Translations under genes and position numbers: made by a program
Shown: one piece after another, positions 53,904 through 63,288 of the stretch
How positions within the stretch are numbered: the first letter of the stretch is position 1
How the letters are laid out: the number at the start of each line of letters is the position of its first letter
The notes under the pieces: model-generated
What the model was told of the DNA's origin: nothing
Database searches by the model: none
Seen by the model: the letters and a program-made list of their open reading frames with translations, nothing else
Source of the DNA: Zoogloeaceae bacterium
Lineage (GTDB): Bacteria > Pseudomonadota > Gammaproteobacteria > Burkholderiales > Rhodocyclaceae
Assembly: GCA_024235675.1 (NCBI GenBank)
Contig: JACKLZ010000001.1
Location: forward strand, 806,001 to 870,000
Direction: 5' to 3'
DNA: 64,000 nt

Positions 53904-54298
53904 ATGTGACGCTGATCGCGCGCTGGGCGCTCAATGCGGTGGCCTTGATGCTGGTCCCCGAACTGGTGGACGGGCTGGAAGTGACGTCCTACACCACCGC
54001 GCTGATCAGTGCGCTGCTGCTCGGCCTGGTCAATGCCCTGATCCGCCCGGTGCTGATCCTGATCACGCTGCCAATCACCGTGCTGACCCTGGGCATCTTC
54101 ACCCTGGTCATCAACGGGCTGCTGTTCTGGCTGGTTTCCGGACTGGTGGCCGGACTGCTGGTGCCGGATTTCTCGACGGCGTTCTGGGGCGCGCTGGTCT
54201 ACAGCCTGCTCACCTGGGTGGTCAGCATGGCCTTGTCGGACGGAAATAAAACGGTGCGGGTCAGCGTCAATCGCTGGCCACCTGATGGTCGGGGCTGA
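53900..54298 (+). CDS. YvlD/phage-holin-4-type small membrane protein
   Basis: A 132-residue membrane protein with four hydrophobic segments. LISALLLGLVNALIRPVLILITLPITVLTLGIFTLVINGLLFWLV is the recognisable core of the mycobacterial 4TM/YvlD family (also labelled phage holin family 4). No lysis genes are near, so the holin name is only a family label. Function is unknown. Start is GTG 53900, overlapping the hemH stop (GTGA). A GGGGCTG-AAT-CAGCCCC inverted repeat lies across its stop. Confidence 0.9.
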   Translation: MNVTLIARWALNAVALMLVPELVDGLEVTSYTTALISALLLGLVNALIRPVLILITLPITVLTLGIFTLVINGLLFWLVSGLVAGLLVPDFSTAFWGALVYSLLTWVVSMALSDGNKTVRVSVNRWPPDGRG

Positions 54299-54319
54299 AT
54301 CAGCCCCGCGCCTTAGCCA

Positions 54320-54850
54320 TCAGAGCCGGGCCGACTTGTCGGCGCCGTTGTGTGCAGCGGCTTTGCGCGACGGGCGCCGACGCACGGCACCGGGATCGAA
54401 ATCGCCGTTGAGCTTGTTCAGCGCCTCATTGCGCGCTTCGAGTGCCAATTTGAAGGCACCCTCTTCGCCGTACTTGTTCACCGAAAATTTGACCCGCTTG
54501 CGCCGACCATCCGGCAAGGGCCAGGACGCCACCCAGAACCAGCGCTGTTTGTCCTCGGGCAGATCGCGCGTCTCCGAAGCGCAGTAACGGCACACGCCGA
54601 CCACGCCAGAACGATTGTTCTTTTTTCGGATCGACGAATACTCCTGCATCGACAGCGGCGGATGCGCGGCGATGACCTCATCCCGATAGCACTTGGCTGC
54701 CGAAAATGCCTTGCGTTTGCCGCTGAACACACCGTCGCTGAAGTGCTTCCGGTAAATCACCCCCCGACGCTGGATCGTCACCAGCCAGCCATGGGTGCGG
54801 CTCGCTTCGTTATCGACACGGCTGATGCCATAAACACTGCTTTGGCTCAC
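54320..54850 (-). CDS. AP2-like DNA-binding domain protein (two repeats)
   Basis: A 176-residue basic protein. Two segments look like AP2/ERF DNA-binding units of three strands and a helix: residues about 5-60 (YGISRVDN ... GWLVTIQRRGVIYRKHFSDGVFSGKRKAFSAAKCYRDEV) and about 78-150 (SGVVGVCRYC ... WFWVASWPLPDGRRKRVKFSVNKYGEEGAFKLALEARNEAL). A basic Arg/Lys tail follows. Bacterial AP2 domains are often in homing endonucleases; no HNH or other nuclease motif is present, so this may be a stand-alone regulator. The start is GTG 54850 with a strong GGAGGA site. It is convergent with the hemH unit. Confidence 0.75.
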   Translation of the reverse strand: MSQSSVYGISRVDNEASRTHGWLVTIQRRGVIYRKHFSDGVFSGKRKAFSAAKCYRDEVIAAHPPLSMQEYSSIRKKNNRSGVVGVCRYCASETRDLPEDKQRWFWVASWPLPDGRRKRVKFSVNKYGEEGAFKLALEARNEALNKLNGDFDPGAVRRRPSRKAAAHNGADKSARL

Positions 54851-54997
54851 TCGAACGTCCTCCGGCCCGGATTCATGTGGGGCATAAGGACGCTTTCGGC
54901 CGCAGACCGAAAAACTTTACCCGCAGCGGAGGAACGGTCTTGAAAGCCGACAAGCGGCCTCCATGTATCAGCAATCACTAATTATCAGGAACGCCCC

Positions 54998-55435
54998 ATG
55001 TCCATCGATACCCGTCGGGTCGTCTGCCCTCACTGCCACGGCGTCAATCGCGTCCCTGCCGATCGCCTCGGCGACGGCGCGCGCTGTGGAAAATGCCGGG
55101 AAGCGCTCATCGAAGGCAAGGCCATTCCAACCGGCGCCCAAGCCTTCGAGCGCCATCTGGCGAATGATGATCTGCCCGTGCTTGTGGACTTCTGGGCGCC
55201 GTGGTGCGGCCCGTGTCGCTCAATGGCGCCGGCCTTTGAGGCCGCCGCAAAAGCGCTGTCGACCGAAGCGCGCCTGCTGAAGGTCAACACCGAGGAAGAA
55301 CAGGCGCTGGCCGGGCGCTACAACATTCGCAGCATTCCGACGCTGGTGCTGTTTCGTGGTGGCCAGGAAGTCGCGCGGATCAGCGGTGCAATGGACGCGG
55401 CCCGGCTGACGGCCTGGACGCGCGCAAACGGCTGA
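54998..55435 (+). CDS. trxC: Thioredoxin 2 (TrxC)
   Basis: A 145-residue thioredoxin. The N-terminal zinc finger (CPHC ... CGKC, residues about 10-32) identifies TrxC, followed by a thioredoxin domain with active site DFWAPWCGPCRSM and the cis-proline loop RSIPTLVLF. Reduced TrxC serves ribonucleotide reductase and methionine sulfoxide reductases, and it is often induced by oxidative stress. It is convergent with the kinase gene, 8 bp apart. Confidence 0.96.
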   Translation: MSIDTRRVVCPHCHGVNRVPADRLGDGARCGKCREALIEGKAIPTGAQAFERHLANDDLPVLVDFWAPWCGPCRSMAPAFEAAAKALSTEARLLKVNTEEEQALAGRYNIRSIPTLVLFRGGQEVARISGAMDAARLTAWTRANG

Positions 55436-55443
55436 GCCGCGGC

Positions 55444-56805
55444 TCAGTCGTCCATCAGCTGCAGATCGACGCCCGAGGCCAATGCCTGGCCTTTGGTCGC
55501 TGCAGGCGCGTGCTTCGCCACGTCGGCCGAAAGCAGGCCCAGCCGCTTGGCCATGGACGTGGTAAGTCGGCGACGGAAGAGGTCCTGGCTTTCCTCGGTC
55601 GACAAAGCCAGTGCCGCCGGATTGATTTCGAGGAAGGTGACATCGGTGGTTGAAACCACCGAGAACACATGCTTGTGGCCCAGCTCGTCGAGGAACGCGG
55701 TTTCGCCAAACACCTCGTCCTCACCCAGCTCGATGATCCGCTTGCCTGACACCGACAGCTCAACCTTGCCTTCGATCACCAGACCAAAACGCTGGTCCTG
55801 ATCGCCCTCGCGAATCAGCGTGGTATTGGGCTTCACGGTGCGCCAGGCAGAGATACGCAACGCTTCCCACACATCGATGTCGTCAAACTCGGTAAAGAAG
55901 TTGAGCTTGCGCAGCGTCGAGAAACGGCTGGTGTCGGGCGGCAGGAGTTTGTCGTCAACCAGCTGATAGCGGACAGCCGACAAGTCCTTGGCAAACTCCG
56001 CGCCATTCTTGTAGCGCGAGTACAAGTCCTTTTCGAGCGACTTGCGGATCACCCGATCCATCAGCTCCGGCAGATCGGGCAGCAACTGCGTCACGGATGG
56101 CGGATCGGCGTTGATGATTTTATAGATCAACTGGGCCGGATTCTTGGCACGAAACGGCAAACGCCCGGTGAGCATGTGAAAAAGCAGCACGCCCAGCGAG
56201 TAAAGGTCGGTTTTCTGATTGAGCGGATAGCTCTTGATCTGCTCGGGCGACATATAGGCCGGCGAGCCGACGCCCATGATGAAGGTCGAGTCGGTATCGA
56301 CCTTCTTGTTGATGTTCATGGCCAGGCCAAAATCGGTGATCTTGACGTTGTCCTTTTCGTCCACAAGGATGTTCGCCGGCTTGATATCCCGATGCACCAC
56401 CCCCTGACGGTACGCGTAATCGAGCGCCATACAGCATTTGAAAACAATGCCAATGGTTCGGTGCACAGGCAGCAAGTGGGCAAAAGTACAGAAGCGTTCG
56501 AGCGATTCGCCGGCGAAATACTCCATCACCACATAGGCTTCTTTGTCGCCAACAACGCCTTCAAAGATACGAATGATGTGCGGATGATTGAGTCGACTGG
56601 CGACCGCCCGCTCGGCCTTGAGCAGCTTCAGCAGCCGTCGGTTCCACTTTGCCTCGTCCTTGGTCTTGTCGGCGAAGCGGATGTACTTGAGGGCTACCGG
56701 CTCAGGATAGTCAGGGCTCTCGGCCAGGTAGACGGTGGCCGTCGCACCCTTGCCGAGTTCCTTGATGATCCGGAAATTCCCGATCTGTGCCGGGAGATCG
56801 CTCAT
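55444..56805 (-). CDS. Ser/Thr protein kinase fused to a cyclic-nucleotide-binding-like domain
   Basis: A 453-residue soluble protein. The kinase domain (about 10-275) has the glycine loop ELGKGATATVYLAE, lysine in VALKYIRF, HRDIKPANILVD, DFGLAMN and SPAYMSPEQ, so it looks catalytic. The C-terminal part (about 300-425) resembles a cAMP-type domain: LIREGDQDQRFGLVIEGKVELSV and DEVFGETAFLDELGH; the arginine that normally contacts the phosphate appears replaced (GHKHVFSVVS), so the ligand may not be cAMP or binding may be lost. There are no membrane segments. Start is ATG 56805, with GGAGG upstream. It is divergent from grpE across 196 bp containing the heat-shock promoter. Targets are unknown. 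Confidence 0.92.
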   Translation of the reverse strand: MSDLPAQIGNFRIIKELGKGATATVYLAESPDYPEPVALKYIRFADKTKDEAKWNRRLLKLLKAERAVASRLNHPHIIRIFEGVVGDKEAYVVMEYFAGESLERFCTFAHLLPVHRTIGIVFKCCMALDYAYRQGVVHRDIKPANILVDEKDNVKITDFGLAMNINKKVDTDSTFIMGVGSPAYMSPEQIKSYPLNQKTDLYSLGVLLFHMLTGRLPFRAKNPAQLIYKIINADPPSVTQLLPDLPELMDRVIRKSLEKDLYSRYKNGAEFAKDLSAVRYQLVDDKLLPPDTSRFSTLRKLNFFTEFDDIDVWEALRISAWRTVKPNTTLIREGDQDQRFGLVIEGKVELSVSGKRIIELGEDEVFGETAFLDELGHKHVFSVVSTTDVTFLEINPAALALSTEESQDLFRRRLTTSMAKRLGLLSADVAKHAPAATKGQALASGVDLQLMDD

Positions 56806-56932
56806 TGAAATCCTCCACCGAGACTGTGGCGGCACACACTCTGCCGTATTTGATGGGCATCATTATGCCCCTGCCCCCCCGGCTTGATGCAAATCCCACC
56901 ATTGATTGGCACAACAAATTTCGCACTTTTGG

Positions 56933-56961
56933 CTTGAAATCCGCCACCCAGCCCCAAGCTA
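56933..56961 (+). promoter_or_regulatory. Putative sigma-32 (RpoH) promoter of grpE-dnaK-dnaJ
   Basis: CTTGAA (56933-56938) and CCCCA (56952-56956) are separated by 13 bp, matching the sigma-32 consensus CTTGAA-N13-15-CCCCAT. It lies about 40 bp upstream of grpE. I did not find a CIRCE element here. Confidence 0.75.
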
Positions 56962-57001
56962 GGCCTGCATTGCCCAACTCAAACCGCATCAGGACCGATC
57001 C

Positions 57002-57589
57002 ATGCAAGAGAAACAGACGCCCGAAGCCCCCGAGCAAACGCCGGTCATCGACGTCAATGCGACCGACACCGACGCCACAGAAAGCACCGTTGAAACAGAC
57101 CAGGACAGCCCCCAGGCCGACAGCATGCCGAGCCTGGAAGATTCCCTGCGTCAGGCCGAACTGAAAGCCGCCGAGCACCACGATGCCTGGCTGCGCGCCA
57201 AGGCCGAGACCGAGAACGTGCGTCGCCGCGCCCAGGAAGACATCGGCAAGGCGAGCAAATTTGCCGCCGAAAAATTCGCGCAAGCCATGCTGCCGGTGAA
57301 GGACAGCCTCGAGGCCGCCCTTGCCGCCGAGAACAGCACGGTCGAAAACCTGCGTGATGGCGTCGAACTCACACTCAAGCAACTGAGCTCCGCCTTCGAG
57401 GGTGCCGGCCTCGCCGTCATCGACCCGATGGGCGAAAAGTTCGACCCCAATCTGCATCAAGCCATCAGCGCCCAGCCAGACGACGGCGAACCGAACCGTG
57501 TCATCAATGTGCTCCAGCGCGGCTATAGCCTGCACGAGCGGGTCATCCGCCCGGCGCTGGTGATCGTTTCTGCAGCAAAAACCAGTTGA
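57002..57589 (+). CDS. grpE: Nucleotide exchange factor GrpE
   Basis: A 195-residue GrpE. The first 45 residues are acidic and disordered, then a long helix (LRQAELKAAEHHDAWLRAKAETENVRRRAQEDI) and the C-terminal beta domain with FDPNLHQAISAQPDDGEPNRVINVLQRGYSLHERVIRPALVIVS. GrpE releases ADP from DnaK. It is first in grpE-dnaK-dnaJ and follows a sigma-32-type promoter. Confidence 0.97.
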   Translation: MQEKQTPEAPEQTPVIDVNATDTDATESTVETDQDSPQADSMPSLEDSLRQAELKAAEHHDAWLRAKAETENVRRRAQEDIGKASKFAAEKFAQAMLPVKDSLEAALAAENSTVENLRDGVELTLKQLSSAFEGAGLAVIDPMGEKFDPNLHQAISAQPDDGEPNRVINVLQRGYSLHERVIRPALVIVSAAKTS

Positions 57590-57676
57590 AATTTGGCGCG
57601 ACGCCCCCACTTCTGAATTCAACAACGGACCGGATGCCTGGTCCGGCCAGACAAGAATCTCGTTAAAGGAACCATC

Positions 57677-59605
<1,929 letters not shown>

Positions 59606-59625
59606 TTCGCTCCCTCGCAACACCC

Positions 59626-59667
59626 GGCCGGGCCCTACTGCACTTCGTGCAGCGCGGTCCGGCCTTT
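59626..59667 (+). terminator. Hairpin between dnaK and dnaJ
   Basis: GGCCGGGCC pairs with GGTCCGGCC with one G-U, and an inner perfect stem CTGCAC-TTC-GTGCAG sits on top, followed by TTT. It is a likely partial terminator or RNA-processing/stability element between dnaK and dnaJ, which could lower DnaJ relative to DnaK. Confidence 0.6.
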
Positions 59668-59691
59668 CCACGACAGAGCTGATACAAGACC

Positions 59692-60813
59692 ATGTCCAAG
59701 CGCGACTTCTACGAAATTCTCGGCGTCAATCGCGACGCATCTGACGCCGACATCAAAAAGGCTTATCGCAAGCTGGCGATGAAGTACCACCCCGACCGCA
59801 ATCCCGACAGCAAGGATGCGGAGGAGCACTTCAAAGAAGCAAAGCAAGCCTACGAGGTGTTATCCGAACCCGACAAGCGCGCCGCTTACGATCGTTACGG
59901 CCATGCCGGCGTCGATCCGAGCATGGGCGCGGGTGGTGGCCAGGGCTTTGAAGGCTTCGGCGATGCCTTTGGCGACATCTTCGGCGACATCTTCGGTGGT
60001 GGTGGCGGTCGCGGCGGGCGCTCCAACGTCTATCGTGGCGCGGACCTGCGCTACAACCTCGAAATCTCGCTTGAAGAAGCCGCCCGCGGCGCAGAAAAAA
60101 CCATCCGCATTCCCACCCAGGAGCGCTGCGACACCTGCGGCGGCAGCGGCGCCAAAGCCGGCTCGCAGGCCAAGCCCTGCCCCACCTGCGGCGGTGCCGG
60201 GCAAGTGCGCATCCAGCAAGGCTTCTTCTCGATCCAGCAGACCTGCCCGAAGTGTCACGGCTCCGGCTCCTACATTCCGGACCCCTGTGGTACCTGCCAT
60301 GGCGCGGGTCGGGTCAAAAAGCAGAAGACGCTGGAAGTGAAGATTCCGGCCGGCATCGACGAAGGCATGCGCCTGCGTCACGGCGGCCACGGCGAGCCCG
60401 GCATCAATGGTGGCCCGTCCGGCGACCTCTATGTCGAAATCCATATCAAGTCACATGCGGTCTTCCAGCGCGAAGGTGACGATCTGCACTGCGAAATGCC
60501 GATCAGCTTCGCCACCGCGGCACTGGGCGGCGACATCGAGATTCCGACGCTGGATGGCATGGCACGCATCAAAGTGCCCGCCGAAACCCAGACCGGCAAG
60601 GTGTTCCGCCTGCGCGGCAAAGGGATTCGCAATGTTCGCTCACATGTTCAGGGTGACCTGATGTGCCATGTACTGGTCGAAACTCCGGTCAAGCTCACTG
60701 AACGCCAGAAAGAAATTCTTCAAGAATTTCAAAGCATTGGCTCTGAAAATGCCGACCGGCAAAATCCGAAAGCCAAGTCCTGGATGGACAAGGTGAAGGA
60801 CTTCTTCCAGTAA
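59692..60813 (+). CDS. dnaJ: Molecular chaperone DnaJ (Hsp40)
   Basis: A 373-residue full-length DnaJ. The J domain has MKYHPDRNPD with the HPD triad, then a Gly/Phe region, four CXXCXGXG zinc repeats (CDTCGGSG, CPTCGGAG, CPKCHGSG, CGTCHGAG) and the C-terminal substrate-binding domain. It delivers substrates to DnaK and stimulates its ATPase. It lies 86 bp after dnaK, beyond a hairpin. Confidence 0.98.
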   Translation: MSKRDFYEILGVNRDASDADIKKAYRKLAMKYHPDRNPDSKDAEEHFKEAKQAYEVLSEPDKRAAYDRYGHAGVDPSMGAGGGQGFEGFGDAFGDIFGDIFGGGGGRGGRSNVYRGADLRYNLEISLEEAARGAEKTIRIPTQERCDTCGGSGAKAGSQAKPCPTCGGAGQVRIQQGFFSIQQTCPKCHGSGSYIPDPCGTCHGAGRVKKQKTLEVKIPAGIDEGMRLRHGGHGEPGINGGPSGDLYVEIHIKSHAVFQREGDDLHCEMPISFATAALGGDIEIPTLDGMARIKVPAETQTGKVFRLRGKGIRNVRSHVQGDLMCHVLVETPVKLTERQKEILQEFQSIGSENADRQNPKAKSWMDKVKDFFQ

Positions 60814-60825
60814 CACCCCCTCCCC

Positions 60826-60848
60826 GGAGTGGCCGTTCGTGCCACTCC
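60826..60848 (+). terminator. Hairpin after dnaJ, possible terminator
   Basis: GGAGTGGC and GCCACTCC form a perfect 8-bp stem with a 7-nt loop, 12 bp after the dnaJ stop. No T run follows directly. Confidence 0.5.
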
Positions 60849-61274
60849 GCGCATTGCGGCCGACACCGACCGCACATCTGCCCCAACCCCCTTTTTGTCA
60901 CGCCATTGCCAGACGAACGTTTACGTTCGCGGCAGCTTCGCTATACTGCGACCCGCAGGAGACAATATTTTACAAAAGACATAGAAACGATGACACACCA
61001 AACTCTGGGCCACCCACCACGATCGCCTTCGGCCGCCACGGCCGAATTCTGTGACCACGTCGGCAGATCTGCCGGCTCGCCCCGTCCGAACTTCTCCAGC
61101 CATATTCGGACCGGCCACTCAGCAAGCCGAACACCCACGCACCATGGCCACCGGCCGCTCCGCAGGCAAAGCGCTGCGCAAAGCCTGCGCTGGCACGCCG
61201 CCTCGCCGACCAACGCCAAGACTTTTCCGCGCCCCCGCTAAGGGCTACCCAGCCCCCACCTCCCAAGGACGCCC
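60849..61274. other. Gene-poor stretch with promoter, no convincing gene
   Basis: About 426 bp between dnaJ and the binding-protein gene. A promoter and palindrome lie at 60914-60947. Open frames run through the rest on both strands, for example an 83-codon frame 60990-61241 on the plus strand, but none has a good ribosome-binding site or recognisable protein. If the promoter drives the binding-protein gene, the leader would be over 300 nt. Confidence 0.5.
60914..60947 (+). promoter_or_regulatory. Promoter with overlapping perfect palindrome
   Basis: TTTACG (60920-60925), a 16-bp spacer and TATACT (60942-60947) form a plausible sigma-70 promoter. The -35 lies inside the perfect palindrome CGAACGT-TT-ACGTTCG (60914-60929), which could be an operator for an unknown repressor. 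Confidence 0.5.
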
Positions 61275-62396
61275 ATGCGAACACTCAAATCCTGGATTGC
61301 CGCTCTCTTGCTGGCGACCACACCGCTTGTCCACGCTGAGAGCGGCGTTACCGCCGAGCGCATTCTCCTCGGCCAAACCGGTGCGGCAAGCGGCCCGCTC
61401 GCCACGCTCAATAGCGAATACCTCAGCGGCGCTGAACTCTACTTCGACGTCATAAACCGCGCCGGCGGTGTCCATGGGCGAAAGATCGAACTGATCACGC
61501 TCGACGACGCCTACGACCCCGAGCGCGCCGAGCAGAACACCCGAAGCCTGATTGAAGACAAGCAGGTTTTTGCATTGTTCGGGTGCTTCGGCACCGGCCC
61601 CAGCCTGCGCACGATTCCGGTCGCCACCGAGGCCCGGGTGCCGTTCTTTGCGCCATACACCGGCGCAGACATGCTGCGTGCCATGAAGCACGAGGTGTTT
61701 CACATGCGCGCCTCGTATGGCCAGGAGATCGAGAAAATCGTCAGCCATCTGGTGAGTGCCGGCATCACCAGCATTGGCGTAGTGCACCACGCCGACAGCT
61801 TCGGGACTGCCGGACTGGATGTGGCACGCAAGGCCCTCGCCGGGCGTGGTTTGACGGCTGTGGTCGAGGTCCCGGTCAAAGCCTCGGCCGAAGACGCCGA
61901 GGCGGCGGCCGACAAGATCGCGCAAGCCAACCCCGCCGCCTTGATCATGGTCACCGCAGGCAAAAGCTCCATCGGGATCATGCAGGGACTGCGCGCCCGG
62001 GATGCGCGGCCCATGCTTTACGGCCTGTCGGTCATCAGCGCCAACCAGCTGATCAAGACCTTGGGCGAAAACGCGCACGGACTGGTGATTGCGCAGGTGG
62101 TGCCCTCACCCTTCCGCTTTGACCACGAGGTGGTTCAGGCCTACCGAAAGGCGGCAGAAACGGCGAAGGTCGAGATGTCCTACACCGCGCTGGAAGGTTT
62201 TATGGCGGCCAAGGTGCTGACCGAAGGTTTGACGCGCGCAAGCGCCGAGCTGACACGCGACAAACTGATCAAGGCACTGGAAAGCCTGAACGGCTGGGAC
62301 GCGGGCGGCGTCAAGATCGGCTTCTCGCCCCGCGACCACGTGGCCTCGAAGTTCGTCGATCTGGCGATTATCAGTCGCGGGAAGTATCTGCGCTGA
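61275..62396 (+). CDS. Branched-chain amino acid-type ABC substrate-binding protein
   Basis: A 373-residue periplasmic binding protein. Signal peptide SWIAALLLATTPLVHA, mature start ESGVTAERILLGQTGAASGP, then the Leu/Ile/Val-binding fold (Peripla_BP_6) with LEVIT-like GRKIELITLDDAYDPERAEQNTRSLIED and VFALFGCFGTGPSLRTIP. Paralogues of LivK in betaproteobacteria bind many ligands, including aromatic acids, so the substrate is open. No matching permease or ATPase genes are adjacent, so it is an orphan here. Start ATG 61275 has AAGGA upstream. Confidence 0.92.
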   Translation: MRTLKSWIAALLLATTPLVHAESGVTAERILLGQTGAASGPLATLNSEYLSGAELYFDVINRAGGVHGRKIELITLDDAYDPERAEQNTRSLIEDKQVFALFGCFGTGPSLRTIPVATEARVPFFAPYTGADMLRAMKHEVFHMRASYGQEIEKIVSHLVSAGITSIGVVHHADSFGTAGLDVARKALAGRGLTAVVEVPVKASAEDAEAAADKIAQANPAALIMVTAGKSSIGIMQGLRARDARPMLYGLSVISANQLIKTLGENAHGLVIAQVVPSPFRFDHEVVQAYRKAAETAKVEMSYTALEGFMAAKVLTEGLTRASAELTRDKLIKALESLNGWDAGGVKIGFSPRDHVASKFVDLAIISRGKYLR

Positions 62397-62414
62397 GTGC
62401 GTCCTGAACGAAAG

Positions 62415-62452
62415 GGCGCGGGCCGTCGGAAAACATCCGGGACGCCCGCGCC
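62415..62452. terminator. Convergent hairpin between binding-protein and FNR-like genes
   Basis: GGCGCGGGC and GCCCGCGCC are perfect 9-bp arms about 20 bp apart, with extra pairing inside. It lies between two convergent genes and probably ends both transcripts, although there is no T tract. Confidence 0.6.
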
Positions 62453-62508
62453 GATCAACCCATACATCTCAAACGCCGCACCGGCACGGGACACAGCGAA
62501 CAGACGGC

Positions 62509-63234
62509 TCAGTCCGTGCGGCCTTCGGCTTCCTGCATCAGGCGATCTGAATCGGCCGTCATGACATAGCTGCCCGCCGCAGGCGGCGTCAGGACGCCAC
62601 TGCGCTTGAAGGCGGCGATCACCCGACTCGCGGTTTCAACGGTGATCCCCAGGATGGCCGCGATATCCGACGAGGCCAGGCGGAACACCTCGGTACTGCC
62701 CGGCTTGGTCTTCAAGCGTAGTAACAGACGCGCGACGCGCACGCGCGCCGGGGCGCTACCTGCGGTGAGCTCCGCCAGCCACAGCTGGGCTTCAGCGAGC
62801 GCATCGCCGGCCTTCTCAAGCATGCGCTGGCCAAGCCCCGAATCGATGGTGCGCAAGCGATCGAGCGTAGCCAACGGCAAGCGGCACACCCGCACGGGGC
62901 CAATGGCGATGGCCGATGCGTCGTATTCCCGCCCGCTGAGCACCTCGAGACCGGCCAGATCGCCCGGTTTGACGATGCGCACAATACGCGCCGAACCATC
63001 GGCGCCATGGCGCACCAGCTTGATCGCGCCTTCGCGCACCGTGTAGAGCGCATCGCTCCGAGCGCCCTGATGATAGAGCACGCGCTTTGCCTCGATTCTC
63101 AGATCATCGAGAGTGCCCTGAACCAGAGCGATCTGCTCTGGTGCCAGGGAAGAAAACAAGGCCGAATCGCGCACCGGGCATTTGGCACAATCGGTGTGCC
63201 CAGCCCATTGGGAAAGTAGGTGCACTCGCGTCAT
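62509..63234 (-). CDS. Crp/Fnr-family regulator, FNR-like with three of four cluster cysteines
   Basis: A 241-residue regulator with a cNMP-type beta-barrel (about 28-125), a dimer helix and a C-terminal HTH. The recognition helix TVETASRVIAAFKRSG keeps the E-X2-S-R of FNR, predicting TTGAT-N4-ATCAA sites. Near the N-terminus only C16 and C19 appear; the position matching FNR Cys29 is Ala25, while C117 matches Cys122 in spacing. So three of the four iron-sulfur ligands of FNR are present. It may sense oxygen or NO through a different or labile cluster, or not at all. It is convergent with the binding-protein gene and follows cysS on the same strand. Confidence 0.92.
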   Translation of the reverse strand: MTRVHLLSQWAGHTDCAKCPVRDSALFSSLAPEQIALVQGTLDDLRIEAKRVLYHQGARSDALYTVREGAIKLVRHGADGSARIVRIVKPGDLAGLEVLSGREYDASAIAIGPVRVCRLPLATLDRLRTIDSGLGQRMLEKAGDALAEAQLWLAELTAGSAPARVRVARLLLRLKTKPGSTEVFRLASSDIAAILGITVETASRVIAAFKRSGVLTPPAAGSYVMTADSDRLMQEAEGRTD

Positions 63235-63288
63235 GAACGAAGTGTGCCCGAATCCTGCCCGACGTGCCGCGGATGCATGTTCAACATG

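Noticed and set aside
53900..54298. Reading the phage-holin-family protein as part of a prophage lysis module
   Set aside because: No endolysin, structural or integrase genes are nearby and the gene is coupled to hemH; the holin label is only a family name.
54283..54301. GGGGCTG-AAT-CAGCCCC inverted repeat as a terminator
   Set aside because: Short stem with a 3-nt loop across the stop codon and no T run; it may be chance in this GC-rich DNA.
60990..61241. An 83-codon open frame upstream of the binding-protein gene
   Set aside because: No ribosome-binding site at proper spacing, composition unlike the neighbours, and overlapping open frames on both strands; kept only as a low-probability possibility.
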